Of a DNA stretch of 64,000 nt, positions 9,146 to 19,168 are shown piece by piece (the stretch's first letter is position 1; each line of letters starts with the position of its first letter). The stretch is from Anabaena subtropica FACHB-260. GTDB taxonomy: Bacteria > Cyanobacteriota > Cyanobacteriia > Cyanobacteriales > Nostocaceae. Position numbers and translations under genes: made by a program. The notes under the pieces are model-generated. The model did no database searches, was not told the origin of the DNA, and was given only the letters and a program-made list of their open reading frames with translations. The stretch lies in assembly GCF_014697105.1 (NCBI RefSeq), contig NZ_JACJRF010000003.1, forward strand, positions 124,001 through 188,000, read 5' to 3'.

Positions 9146-9485
9146 CTCATTCACGGAGCAAAAATACTCGTTGACGGAGTTCAAAGACTCGTTAACGGAG
9201 CAAAAATACTCGTTGACGGAGTTCAAAGACTCATCAACGGAGCAAAAATACTCGTTGACGGAGTTCAAAGACTCGTTAACGGAGCAAAAATACTCGTTGA
9301 CGGAGTTCAAAGACTCATCAACGGAGCAAAAATACTCGTTGACGGAGTTCAAAGACTCGTTAACGGAGCAAAAATACTCGTTGACGGAGTTCAAAGACTC
9401 ATCAACGGAGCAAAAATACTCGTTGACGAAGTTCAAAGACTCGTTCACGGAGCAAAAATACTCGTTGACGGAGTTCAAAGACTCA
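9146..9485. repeat. Tandem array of 42-bp units with 84-bp higher-order period
   Basis: Eight copies of a 42-bp unit are present, each made of two diverged 21-bp halves (tcaaagactcgttaacggag and caaaaatactcgttgacgga). The base at the half-junction alternates gttaac, atcaac, gttaac, atcaac, so the real unit of amplification is partly 84 bp. Because 42 is a multiple of three, long open frames exist on both strands (9086-9478 minus, 9171-9494 plus), but both are simple heptad repeats without a ribosome site and I regard them as noncoding. The array begins directly after the TPR gene stop. Confidence 0.9.
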
Positions 9486-9490
9486 CAAAG

Positions 9491-11413
9491 CTAAAAATTA
9501 TTCCGGCGCAAAGCTTCCAAATTATTTCGCACAGTAATTGTATTAGGATGATTTACCCCTAGCCGTTGTTCCAAAATTGCCAAAGCCTCTATATACAAAG
9601 GTTCGGCTTCGCTGTACCTGCCCTGGGAATCGTAGAGATAAGCCAAATTGTTGAGGCTAGTTGCCACATCGGGGTGTTCATCCCCCAGCAGGCGTTTTCT
9701 CATTGCCAAAGCCTGGATATACAAAGGTTCGGCTTCGCTGTGCCTGCTCTGGGAATAGTAGAGTCCAGCCAAATTGTTCAGGCTAGTTGCCACATCGGGA
9801 TGTTCATCCCCCAGCAGGCGTTTTCTCATTGCCAAAGCCTGGATATACAAAGGTTCGGCTTCGCTGTACCTTTCCTGTAAATTGTAGAGTAGTGCCAAGT
9901 TGTTTATGTTAGATGCCACATTGGGGTGTTCCTCTCCCAGTAAGCCTTTGAGCATTTCCAAAGCTTGAACGTACAAAGGTTCGGCTTCGCTGTAGCGTCC
10001 CTGAGAGTAGTAGAGTATAGCCAAATTGTTCAGGCTAGTTGCCACATCGGGATGTTCATCCCCCAGCAGGCGTTTTCTCATTGCCAAAGCCTGGATATAC
10101 AAAGGTTCGGCTTCGCTGTACCTTTCCTGTAAATTGTAGAGTAGTGCCAAGTTGTTTATGTTAGATGCCACATTGGGGTGTTCCTCTCCCAGTAAGCCTT
10201 TGAGCATTTCCAAAGCTTGAACGTACAAAGGTTCGGCTTCGCTGTAGCGTCCCTGAGAGTAGTAGAGTATAGCCAAATTGTTCAGGCTAGTTGCCACATC
10301 GGGATGTTCATCCCCCAGTAGGCGTTTTCTCATCGCCAAAGCTTCGACTAACAAAGGTTCGGCTTCGCTGTACCTTCCCTGTGAATCGTAGAGTAGTGCC
10401 AAGTTGTTTATGTTAGATACCACATTGGGGTGTTCCTCTCCCAGTAAGCGTTTGAGCATTTCCAAAGCTTGGACGTACAAAGGTTCGGCTTCGCTGTAGC
10501 GTCCCTGAGAGTAGTAGAATCCTGCCAAATTATTCAGACTTTCTGCCACATCTGGGTGTAAATACCCCAAAAGATGTTGTCTCATTTCTAAAGCCTGGAT
10601 GTGCAGAAGTTCGGTATCGCTGTACCTTCCTTGTGAATAGTAAATTTCTGCCAAATTGTTCAGGCTCTCTGCTACATCCGAGTGTTCATTTCCCAGTAAC
10701 CGTTTTCTCATCTCCAAAGCCTGAATTAAAAAAGGTTCAGCTTCACTGTACCTTCCCTGTGAATAGTAAATTTCTGCCAAATTGTTCAGGCTAGTTGCCA
10801 CAGAGGGGTGTTCATCCCCAAAGCGTTCTCTAGTAGCTGATAAACATTTTTCCCTCCAAGGTAAAGCTTGCTCGTAAGCTCCTTGTCCTTCGTAAAATCT
10901 GCCCAAACCGACAAAAGGCCAAAATAAATCATTATCACTTAACCAAGCTTGGTAAATTGTGGTAACTTCCTCAAGGTGAGGTATAGCCAGGTTTGCTTGA
11001 GCAATTTCTATTAATGTGGGTGTCTGTGGAATATCCTGCGCTATTGCTACCATCGCTTGACAAAAGCCGCGCTTGAGTTCGTCAACTTCCGCTAACTCTT
11101 CCAACTTCTGCCGCAATAATTCCTGAATGCGTTCGTGAATTTGGTAAGTTTCCTCTGCCAACTCTTGCAGCAAATAACGCTCAACTAAAATATTACGGTT
11201 AGCTTTCAGGTCAAAATCTAAATTACTAGCACTCGCTGCTAATTCTACCAAAGACCAGGGAATAGGGGCTAAAGCAAACAAACTCAACAGACAAGCCAAC
11301 TTTTGCGCCTCTGGTTCTAAGCACTCCCAATTTAAATCAAAGGCAGCAGCTACACCAGACTCACCTGTTGCTGCTTGCTTTTGTTGTAGCCTTGCAAGGA
11401 TGTCTTTTAACAT
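9491..11413 (-). CDS. Tetratricopeptide repeat protein, C-terminal partner of a split STAND NTPase
   Basis: This 640-residue protein opens with MLKDILARLQ and a winged-helix-like region (GVAAAFDLNWECL, LFALAPIPWSLVEL, YQIHERIQELLRQKL), which is what normally follows NB-ARC in one chain. Then come ten kinesin-light-chain-type TPRs of 42 residues with the core SLNNLA.LYYSQGRYSEAEPLY.QAL, plus a C-terminal cap. TPRs 5-6 and 7-8 are near-identical, the result of a 252-bp duplication. The start ATG at 11413 has a good ribosome site (AAGGAG) and overlaps the stop of the upstream gene in ATGTTAA. By family TPRs are the sensor or partner-binding part of NLR-like proteins. Whether the split is natural or a frameshift is open. 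Confidence 0.85.
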   Translation of the reverse strand: MLKDILARLQQKQAATGESGVAAAFDLNWECLEPEAQKLACLLSLFALAPIPWSLVELAASASNLDFDLKANRNILVERYLLQELAEETYQIHERIQELLRQKLEELAEVDELKRGFCQAMVAIAQDIPQTPTLIEIAQANLAIPHLEEVTTIYQAWLSDNDLFWPFVGLGRFYEGQGAYEQALPWREKCLSATRERFGDEHPSVATSLNNLAEIYYSQGRYSEAEPFLIQALEMRKRLLGNEHSDVAESLNNLAEIYYSQGRYSDTELLHIQALEMRQHLLGYLHPDVAESLNNLAGFYYSQGRYSEAEPLYVQALEMLKRLLGEEHPNVVSNINNLALLYDSQGRYSEAEPLLVEALAMRKRLLGDEHPDVATSLNNLAILYYSQGRYSEAEPLYVQALEMLKGLLGEEHPNVASNINNLALLYNLQERYSEAEPLYIQALAMRKRLLGDEHPDVATSLNNLAILYYSQGRYSEAEPLYVQALEMLKGLLGEEHPNVASNINNLALLYNLQERYSEAEPLYIQALAMRKRLLGDEHPDVATSLNNLAGLYYSQSRHSEAEPLYIQALAMRKRLLGDEHPDVATSLNNLAYLYDSQGRYSEAEPLYIEALAILEQRLGVNHPNTITVRNNLEALRRNNF

Positions 11414-12849
11414 AACACTCTCCTTGGTTCTCGGCTGTATGCTGCCACTTGGTACAATCCAATCGGTATATTACCCACAAACTGACACAGTTTTTGGGCA
11501 AATTCTAATTCCTTTTCAACTCTGTCGCGTCCCAATAGCTGTGTTAATAATTCTAAGGCTGCATCTGGTGACAATTCACCTAACGGCAGAGAGGGATAAG
11601 TCAAGCCTGTATTTATACGAGTGGTGATTAACACTTTAAACCGAGAACCTTTAGCTGGCAGATAGTCTTTAACTTGCTTCCAGTCTTTAACATCATCAAA
11701 CACCAATAAAGCTTTCCCTGCTTGCCAATTCCGCCAACAATAAGCAACCTTACCAGTCAGGCTTAATTCCTGGGGAGGGTTAAAGTTATTAAAATTCACC
11801 AAACCAAACTCTACTAACTGTGTTCCTAATTCAGTACCTTGGGGATTCAACCAGCAACACCCCCCAGGATAATCTTCTAAATGTTGCCATGAGTATTGAA
11901 TGGCTAACTCAGTTTTCCCCACCCCACCTTGCCCAGTTACATCAGAAATTACAACTACATCATTTTCTTGTAATAGTCGGTGCAGTTCTGCTAACTGGTT
12001 ATCTCTCCCGACAAATTTAATAGCATTACTCTGTTGAATATTGTGGGGGATATCAAAAGGATTGTAATGATACTTTTCTTGATCACCATCCCCATTGCGA
12101 TAATAAAAATAAGTGGGCAGTTGCTTTTTATCTAAAGTTTGAAATTGCTGTTTAACTTGTTCTGCAACTGCCAACATATTAGGCGGAAAGCTGCCATTCG
12201 CTTGTTCTAACGCCTCCCTCACCGCTTGGGAAAAATACCCCGTTTTCTCTGCCGAGTTTACCTTAGCTGTTTCGCCTTCCCGTGCCGCCAGTAACACAAA
12301 CTGTTGACTATCCGTTCTTGGCTTCCCACTAGGAAATATTTTTCCCCCTAAATTAGTTGGTCGTCCCTGAGTTTCTAAGAAATAATTAGCACAGGCATCA
12401 ATAATACAGATGTGATGGCGAATGCCAAACCTATCAGAACCCAATAACAGCAGCAAGGAATGTAAATCTAGATTTAGCCAACTCTGCTGAGTCGCATCAG
12501 CACAAATCAACCTGCGTTCTCGTTCTGAAGAAATCAAACCATGCCCAGCCCAAAAGATGTAGAGTAAATCACCAGACTGTTGAGAGAGAAAGTTAGTCAC
12601 AATATTGTAGAGATTTTGTTCTGTTGCTAACTCCACCTTTAACTCACATTCCCCAACCAAGTGATCATTTTCTGGCAGTGACGACAAACACAGGCGAATA
12701 TTCTCCGTCGGTACACCACACCCACACAACCACCACGCAAACCTCAGCGCATCTTGGGCTTGTCCTCCTGTATTCCAAGCAGTTTCGTGATATTTTTCAA
12801 TACCCACCACTAACCCATAAGTGCGTTCTGGTTTAGCCGTCAACTGCAT
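11407..12849 (-). CDS. Caspase-like/NB-ARC protein (NLR-type signalling or conflict protein)
   Basis: This 480-residue protein has an N-terminal caspase-like peptidase domain (YGLVVGIEKY near residue 11, catalytic His103 in FWAGHG, Cys153 in IIDACANYF) and an NB-ARC ATPase (Walker A GQGGVGKT at 306-313, Walker B ALLVFDDV about 380-387, sensor LITTR about 407-411, and NIPIGLYQVAAY in place of the GLPL motif). It stops just where the winged helix should begin, and the next gene supplies that part. The ATG at 12849 overlaps the HicB-like stop by ten bases. Known relatives, including plant R proteins, animal Apaf-1 and bacterial antiphage STAND proteins, sense a trigger and activate the effector domain. 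Here a protease that attacks cell proteins is the likely output (inference). Confidence 0.87.
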   Translation of the reverse strand: MQLTAKPERTYGLVVGIEKYHETAWNTGGQAQDALRFAWWLCGCGVPTENIRLCLSSLPENDHLVGECELKVELATEQNLYNIVTNFLSQQSGDLLYIFWAGHGLISSERERRLICADATQQSWLNLDLHSLLLLLGSDRFGIRHHICIIDACANYFLETQGRPTNLGGKIFPSGKPRTDSQQFVLLAAREGETAKVNSAEKTGYFSQAVREALEQANGSFPPNMLAVAEQVKQQFQTLDKKQLPTYFYYRNGDGDQEKYHYNPFDIPHNIQQSNAIKFVGRDNQLAELHRLLQENDVVVISDVTGQGGVGKTELAIQYSWQHLEDYPGGCCWLNPQGTELGTQLVEFGLVNFNNFNPPQELSLTGKVAYCWRNWQAGKALLVFDDVKDWKQVKDYLPAKGSRFKVLITTRINTGLTYPSLPLGELSPDAALELLTQLLGRDRVEKELEFAQKLCQFVGNIPIGLYQVAAYSREPRRVLC

Positions 12850-13001
12850 AATGTTTCTATGTACAGTTCAACCGCTTCTTTAATGTTTTCTTGTACTTCT
12901 GCTAGTGAATCACCTTGAGATTGACAACCAGGAAGTTCAGGACAATAAGCATAATATCCATCTTCATCTTTTTCGATGACAATGCTGACTTTATAGGACA
13001 T
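12840..13001 (-). CDS. HicB-like small protein (orphan antitoxin domain)
   Basis: This 53-residue protein starts at ATG 13001. The sequence EKDEDGYYAYCPELPGC, then QGDSLAEVQENIKEAVELY, is the HicB/RNase-H-like antitoxin core. No DNA-binding tail and no hicA toxin are present nearby, so it is not a complete HicAB system. Its stop overlaps the start of the caspase/NB-ARC gene within ATGCAGTTGA, so the two are probably translationally coupled. It may act as a regulator of the neighbouring protein, but nothing in the sequence proves this. Confidence 0.8.
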   Translation of the reverse strand: MSYKVSIVIEKDEDGYYAYCPELPGCQSQGDSLAEVQENIKEAVELYIETLCS

Positions 13002-13049
13002 ATCAAATTTACCTTTACCCAGCTAATATTTGGAAAATTGAGGGGTTCA

Positions 13050-13080
13050 GATCCCCGACTTCTCAAAAAAGTCGGGGATC
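13050..13080. repeat. Hairpin repeat, copy 2
   Basis: GATCCCCGACTT at 13050-13061 pairs with AAGTCGGGGATC at 13069-13080, followed on the plus strand by a T run. It lies between the hydrolase and the HicB-like gene and may separate their transcription or be a mobile palindrome. Confidence 0.65.
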
Positions 13081-13090
13081 TTTTTGTTCA

Positions 13091-14266
13091 TCACGGCAAC
13101 CTTGCAAAAATCGCTTCCCAAGTTGTAGCATTTGTCCAATAAGCACCATGAGAACGGGGGAATGGTTGTTTACTATCCACCTCTACATCCTGAACATTAG
13201 GAAAAATTCTACTGCCCACGTAGCTGAGGAAATCCCGTAAATCATAAATATTTAACCATTCCTCCGGGAAATATTCCGGTAATGGTTGATCATATTCTAG
13301 ACTGTACAGAGCGTTAATCTCATATAAAAACGGTGCTTGAGAACCCACCGTAATCAATAATTCCACCTGAGACAGTGGTTGCTGCGCCAGCAAATCTACA
13401 CAAGCGATACCCCCTAAACTATGGGCGAGTAACACCACCGGCGGTTCAGCTTGGGCGATTTGTTCTTTGATAAAAGCCCGAATTTTCTCCCCCCGCGTCT
13501 GATACAACAGGATATCACAGGGCATAGGCGAAACCTTATCAGTCACAGCCCCGCGTCTGCGCTTGACATAATTTGTTCCCAGGTGCAGCAATGGTTGTAA
13601 TAACCAACCACCCAAACCTAATTCCGCCTCAGCTAAAGCCAAAACCAGGGATTCCACAACTTTGTCGCGCAATTTTGCATCGGTGAGTATGGGCGGAAAT
13701 TTTTCCTGTTGTTCACAAATCAACATTGCTTGAGCAATAATTGCCCTAACGATAACCACCGCATACTCATTTACATCAGACTCGCCGACTTTGGGTAAAA
13801 CTTCCTCATAAGCCTGGGAGTGAATCACAGCCTCTCGCGCTTCCTCAAACACCCAAGCAATTCCCGCCTTGGACAATTCCGCTTCCAGTTCGGCGGTGGG
13901 GGTAAAATTTTCTACCCGCGCCTGTAATATATCTGATGGTTGCTCCCCGAAAGGATTTGAGCTACTTCCATCAATGGATTTCAACGACAATAACCGCAAT
14001 TCATACAAAGGATCGCGGTATAATTCCCCCCACAGAACAATATCTGCGTCTTCCGTCTCCACCTCATCTAAAGCCAGCGTCCCATCATACAAAGGCACTG
14101 ATGCACCGTTAGCATTTAACTTTATGCCGCATACATCACCCCAAAGACAAGGCGTAACTATAATATTTTGATTGTGGTCGTAAATTTTTTGCTTAATTAT
14201 CTGAAAAGTTTGCTCATATTCTCGTCCTCTTACCCCTGTACCATGTACAAAGATTACAGTGGTCAT
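13091..14266 (-). CDS. Alpha/beta hydrolase (lipase-like)
   Basis: This is a 391-residue alpha/beta hydrolase. It begins with MTTVIFVHGTGVRG (the oxyanion-hole HG motif) and has the nucleophile elbow LLAHSLGG, with a possible acid in YDLRDFLSY and catalytic His in RSHGAYW. A long polar insert fills residues about 60-230. No signal peptide is seen, so it is cytoplasmic. The substrate is unknown. It is the first gene, on the same strand, of the group HicB-like, caspase/NB-ARC, TPR, from which it is separated by 89 bases containing a hairpin. Hydrolases of this kind do accompany caspase/NTPase conflict genes in other bacteria, so it may be a second effector (inference). Confidence 0.8.
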   Translation of the reverse strand: MTTVIFVHGTGVRGREYEQTFQIIKQKIYDHNQNIIVTPCLWGDVCGIKLNANGASVPLYDGTLALDEVETEDADIVLWGELYRDPLYELRLLSLKSIDGSSSNPFGEQPSDILQARVENFTPTAELEAELSKAGIAWVFEEAREAVIHSQAYEEVLPKVGESDVNEYAVVIVRAIIAQAMLICEQQEKFPPILTDAKLRDKVVESLVLALAEAELGLGGWLLQPLLHLGTNYVKRRRGAVTDKVSPMPCDILLYQTRGEKIRAFIKEQIAQAEPPVVLLAHSLGGIACVDLLAQQPLSQVELLITVGSQAPFLYEINALYSLEYDQPLPEYFPEEWLNIYDLRDFLSYVGSRIFPNVQDVEVDSKQPFPRSHGAYWTNATTWEAIFARLP

Positions 14267-14413
14267 AGTTATTTATAGGGATTTTAATTTAAAGCTTTCC
14301 CTATGTATTATTCACAACCACTGATTAAAATGCAAGTAGACGTGATGAACCGCGTCTATACGAGATGTTAGAAATGTGGTTATTTGATGATGCGAGCCGA
14401 CACGAGGGGTTCA

Positions 14414-14444
14414 GATCCCCGACTTCTTTAAGAAGTCGGGGATC
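14414..14444. repeat. Hairpin repeat, copy 3
   Basis: GATCCCCGACTTCTT pairs with AAGAAGTCGGGGATC around a single T. It shares its stem and the flanking gaggggttca with copy 2. Confidence 0.65.
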
Positions 14445-14480
14445 TTGTTACTTGTTACAGTCATACTGATGGAATAAATC

Positions 14481-15602
14481 CTAACCCCTAAAACCAGGAA
14501 TTAAACGCTTAAGGGCGCGTCCTGCAACACTGCTGTAGGACATTTCACCACAGAGAATTTTACCCATAACCTTGGGTGCAGTGGGACGCTTAACACCAAC
14601 TTGATAACCAACGCTAGGAAAGCGATAGAAAGCGCCTGCTAATTTTTGCGCCCAAGCCATTTCCACACCCCAGCTTTCATGGATGAGTTCGGTATATTGT
14701 TCTAAAGCGTTAATATCACCAGAAAGTGCTTGGTCAACTGCTCCGGCGGCCATGACACCACTATAAATTGAGGGACGAATCCCTTCTGCGGTCATAGGAT
14801 CAACGACACAAGCTGCTTCCCCAGCCAAAATAGCATTTTGAGTATGTAACTTTTGATTACCATCCCATAAAGCAATTGGATGACCATATTGCTTACTAGT
14901 TTTGATATCTATATTGAATAATTTGGAGTATTCAGCCAAGATTTTCTTAAAATCCTGGGGTTGACCACCAATGAAAGTTCCCACCCCAATTGAATAACCA
15001 TCTTCTTTGGGGAAGTTCCAAATGTAGCCGTTTTTTACTAAACCAAACTCGAAGTGAATTGTAAATTTATCTTCTACATTGGTGGGAACTTCTGCTTCTA
15101 ATGCACCAGCTAAACGGCGTTTACGGTCTTTGAAACCTAACCATTTTGCCATTGGGCCTTTAGCACCATCAGCAGCAATTAAGTAGCGACCAGTAACAGA
15201 GCCATTTGCTGTGTTAACTTGCCAGCGATCGCTTATAAATTCAATTCCTGTAACTTCTGTATTATCTCGCAGTTCTGCACCTTGTTTTTGGGCTTGCTGT
15301 ACTAAGAACTGGTCAAAAACATCCCGACGCACCATCCATACAGGTTCTTTAGTCTCAATTTTCGCTTCTACGGGGTCGCCTAAGTTCCAGGTAAAGCGGA
15401 ATGAGTCTACTTTCAGGGAAATTGCTGGGCTAAAGTCAAAATCAAACCATTGGGCAACTATTGGTGACACACCTCCACCACATGGTTTATATCTAGGTAG
15501 AGATTCTTTTTCTAAAACTAAGACTGAGCGCCCTTTTTTGGCTAAATGATATGCTGCTGCTCCACCCGCAGGCCCAGCACCAACGATGATGGTGTCATAC
15601 AT
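14481..15602 (-). CDS. Geranylgeranyl reductase family flavoprotein
   Basis: This 373-residue FAD-dependent protein has the dinucleotide motif IIVGAGPAGGAAAYHLA at the N-terminus, the family motif PCGGG (residues about 41-45), the DG motif LIAADGAKGPMAKWLG, and GEAACVVDPMTAEGIRPSIYSG for FAD. It belongs to the geranylgeranyl reductase family, but it is shorter than and different from chlorophyll-type ChlP, so the substrate may be another isoprenoid or lipid. It follows frr and pyrH on the same strand, an arrangement I recall in other cyanobacteria. Intervening bases 15603-15722 hold a hairpin. Confidence 0.88.
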   Translation of the reverse strand: MYDTIIVGAGPAGGAAAYHLAKKGRSVLVLEKESLPRYKPCGGGVSPIVAQWFDFDFSPAISLKVDSFRFTWNLGDPVEAKIETKEPVWMVRRDVFDQFLVQQAQKQGAELRDNTEVTGIEFISDRWQVNTANGSVTGRYLIAADGAKGPMAKWLGFKDRKRRLAGALEAEVPTNVEDKFTIHFEFGLVKNGYIWNFPKEDGYSIGVGTFIGGQPQDFKKILAEYSKLFNIDIKTSKQYGHPIALWDGNQKLHTQNAILAGEAACVVDPMTAEGIRPSIYSGVMAAGAVDQALSGDINALEQYTELIHESWGVEMAWAQKLAGAFYRFPSVGYQVGVKRPTAPKVMGKILCGEMSYSSVAGRALKRLIPGFRG

Positions 15603-15643
15603 AATTCAAAATTCAAAATCTCAAATTCAAAACTTTTTAGAGT

Positions 15644-15674
15644 GGTCAATAGTCAACCGTTTGAACTATTGACC
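15644..15674 (-). terminator. Hairpin downstream of frr
   Basis: GGTCAATAGT at 15644-15653 pairs with ACTATTGACC at 15665-15674. On the minus strand an AT-rich stretch with TTTT follows. It may be a partial terminator between frr and the reductase, or a short-repeat palindrome. Confidence 0.4.
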
Positions 15675-15722
15675 ATTGACTCACAAGCTGAAGGATTTCC
15701 AGCACTTTAGCCTTAAAACTTC

Positions 15723-17046
<1,324 letters not shown>

Positions 17047-17056
17047 CTATCTATGT

Positions 17057-17611
17057 CTATATACGCCAGATCAATGAAGTGCCTACTGGTTCCGTCTCAG
17101 GTACTGGGATTTCTTCGCCTTTAAACAGAGCAGCGATCGCATTTCGCAGATAGTCTTCACCCAGAGATGATGGCTCTTGAGGATGGTTGTCAATCTGCCC
17201 TCTATATCGCAATATACCATGACTGTCGATCAAGAATGCCATCGGTGTTTTAGTAGCACCAAAGCTCCGGCTAACTTCTTGGGTCGAATCCCACAGGTAA
17301 GGAAAGTGTAACTCATGATCCTGAGCAAAAGCTTTCATCCTGTCTAAGCTTGACCAACTAGGCCCAGTAATATCACTAGCATTGATGCCAATTAAGATAA
17401 AACCGTCCGCCGCAAATTCCTCTTGAATACCTTTTAACCTGTCTAAATACAAGTTTACATAAGGGCAGTAATTGCACAAAGAAATTACACCAACTGCCCG
17501 AAAATTACCCAAATAACGGCTGAGATGGTGGACTTGATTATCAATACCTGGTAATTCAAAATCTGGTGCGTAGCCACCAACAGAAGTGTTAGTTGTTTCT
17601 AGTATGGTCAT
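17057..17611 (-). CDS. Thioredoxin-like/AhpC-TSA family redox protein
   Basis: This is a 184-residue protein with a thioredoxin fold. It has APDFELPGIDNQVHHLSRYL, then LCNYCPYVN with a CxxC pair where peroxiredoxin-like proteins have their active site, and KTPMAFLIDSHG, the cis-Pro region. No signal peptide is visible. The type is known as a thioredoxin-family protein with a CxxCP motif, and its partner is unknown. It is the first gene of the minus-strand run that continues with pyrH, frr and the reductase. Confidence 0.87.
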   Translation of the reverse strand: MTILETTNTSVGGYAPDFELPGIDNQVHHLSRYLGNFRAVGVISLCNYCPYVNLYLDRLKGIQEEFAADGFILIGINASDITGPSWSSLDRMKAFAQDHELHFPYLWDSTQEVSRSFGATKTPMAFLIDSHGILRYRGQIDNHPQEPSSLGEDYLRNAIAALFKGEEIPVPETEPVGTSLIWRI

Positions 17612-18090
17612 CTTCTTTCGCCAGCCTGCACTAGGAACAATAATCTAGGTGAAATTTAACCTCACTGTTTAGGTGTAAATCACCTCTTAGCAGATGCTTT
17701 ATATCCAGTACATCTTATGGACAATCTTCAGTTCCGTAAATTGTAAAACTACTGAATTTGTCCGGATGCTCATTTCATTAACTTGTATTAGCTTCTAATT
17801 TTTGTATAAACACATTAAAAATGTTGTTATTAATCAGCAATTATGCAAACTTTATATCAATTACCAAGCTTATCCGATCAAAATATTACATAATATCTAT
17901 ATATTAATGAGCTAACTTCAAGAATACTTAAACACTACAGTATAGATAAATATCTAAACACGAGCAGATTTTAATAACTCTTATACATGGTTTAGATAAA
18001 AATTACATTCATATAAATCGCCTGACATAAAATCACAATTTCAACCAGAATGGCATCACAACTGAACACATCAAATATTTTTCAATTCTC
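17612..18090. other. Intergenic region between divergent genes
   Basis: This AT-rich stretch separates the redox gene (minus) and the hydrolase (plus) and must hold both promoters. I see no gene, RNA or clear regulator site. Confidence 0.6.
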
Positions 18091-19020
18091 ATGAATACTT
18101 ATACTTCTACAAAAACATGGATTTGGCGAGGCTTCTCCATTTGCTATCAAACCCAAGGAGCTGCTGGTCCGGCTGTTGTACTAGTACATGGCTTTGGTGC
18201 TTCGTGGTGCCATTGGCGAAAAAACATCCCGACACTAGCAGCAAATTGCCGCGTTTATGCAATTGATTTAATCGGTTTTGGCGGTTCAGCTAAACCCCAA
18301 CCAGGTACTGAAATCGCTTACACACTGGAAACTTGGGGAGAGCAAGTAGCAGATTTTTGCCGTGAAGTAGTGGGTGAAGCAGCTTTTTTAGTGGGAAACT
18401 CTATTGGCTGTATTGTAGTTATGCAAGCAGCCGTGAGCAACCCAGAAATGAGTTTAGGCCTTGCCTTACTCAATTGTTCTCTACGATTGTTACATGATCG
18501 CAAACGGGAAACCCTACCTTGGTCACGTCGTTATGGAGCGCCTTTACTCCAACGTGTACTATCTATTAAACCAATTGGTCAGTTCTTTTTCCGTCAAGTT
18601 GCTCAGCCAAAAACAGTCAGAAAAATCCTGCTACAAGCCTATGTTAATAGCGACGCAGTGACAGAGGAACTAGTAGATATTTTGACAGCACCAGCAAGTG
18701 ATCCTGGTGCTGTGGCTGTATTCTTGGCTTTTACCTCTTATTCTTCAGGCCCTCTACCAGAAGACCTTTTACCCTTGCTACCTTGTCCAGCGATGATTGT
18801 GTGGGGAACAGATGATCCTTGGGAACCGGTGGATTTAGGTCGAGAATTAGCCAATTATCCTCAAGTAGTGAAGTTTATTCCTTTGGAAGGGGTAGGGCAT
18901 TGTCCTCAAGATGAAGCCCCTGAATTAGTCAATCCGATTTTACAAGATTGGATATGGGAACAAGGAAGGCGACTAGAATCCCAAGATATGGAGCATAACT
19001 CTCAAGTAATTGGGTCATAA
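18091..19020 (+). CDS. Alpha/beta hydrolase
   Basis: This is a 309-residue alpha/beta hydrolase. It shows VVLVHGFGASWCHWRKN (oxyanion hole), the nucleophile elbow VGNSIGC with Ser, the acid in WGTDDPWEP and the catalytic His in VGHCPQDEAPE. It resembles the cyanobacterial and plant group that includes chlorophyll dephytylase and pheophytinase-type esterases, but the substrate cannot be read from sequence. No signal peptide. ATG at 18091 directly precedes the conserved domain. LepA follows 148 bases downstream on the same strand. Confidence 0.88.
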   Translation: MNTYTSTKTWIWRGFSICYQTQGAAGPAVVLVHGFGASWCHWRKNIPTLAANCRVYAIDLIGFGGSAKPQPGTEIAYTLETWGEQVADFCREVVGEAAFLVGNSIGCIVVMQAAVSNPEMSLGLALLNCSLRLLHDRKRETLPWSRRYGAPLLQRVLSIKPIGQFFFRQVAQPKTVRKILLQAYVNSDAVTEELVDILTAPASDPGAVAVFLAFTSYSSGPLPEDLLPLLPCPAMIVWGTDDPWEPVDLGRELANYPQVVKFIPLEGVGHCPQDEAPELVNPILQDWIWEQGRRLESQDMEHNSQVIGS

Positions 19021-19168
19021 GGTAAGTCGGCGAGCAAAATTCAGGGAAATTTGTATATGGCTAATGATTAATGAAGATTGATTAGCAGCGTGTTGGCTAA
19101 TAAAGCATTAAAATACATGAAGTAAATGCTCTTATAACCTTGGTTGCTGCTTCAGCAAAGATTAGTAT

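Noticed and set aside
9146-9485. Tandem array as a possible CRISPR
   Set aside because: The repeats are contiguous with no unique spacers and no cas genes are near.
9086-9494. Long open frames on both strands of the 42-bp array
   Set aside because: They follow from a repeat unit divisible by three without stops. No ribosome site is seen, and the proteins would be simple heptad repeats.
14481-15602. chlP (chlorophyll geranylgeranyl reductase)
   Set aside because: The sequence is shorter and the N-terminus does not match ChlP. Only family-level naming is safe.
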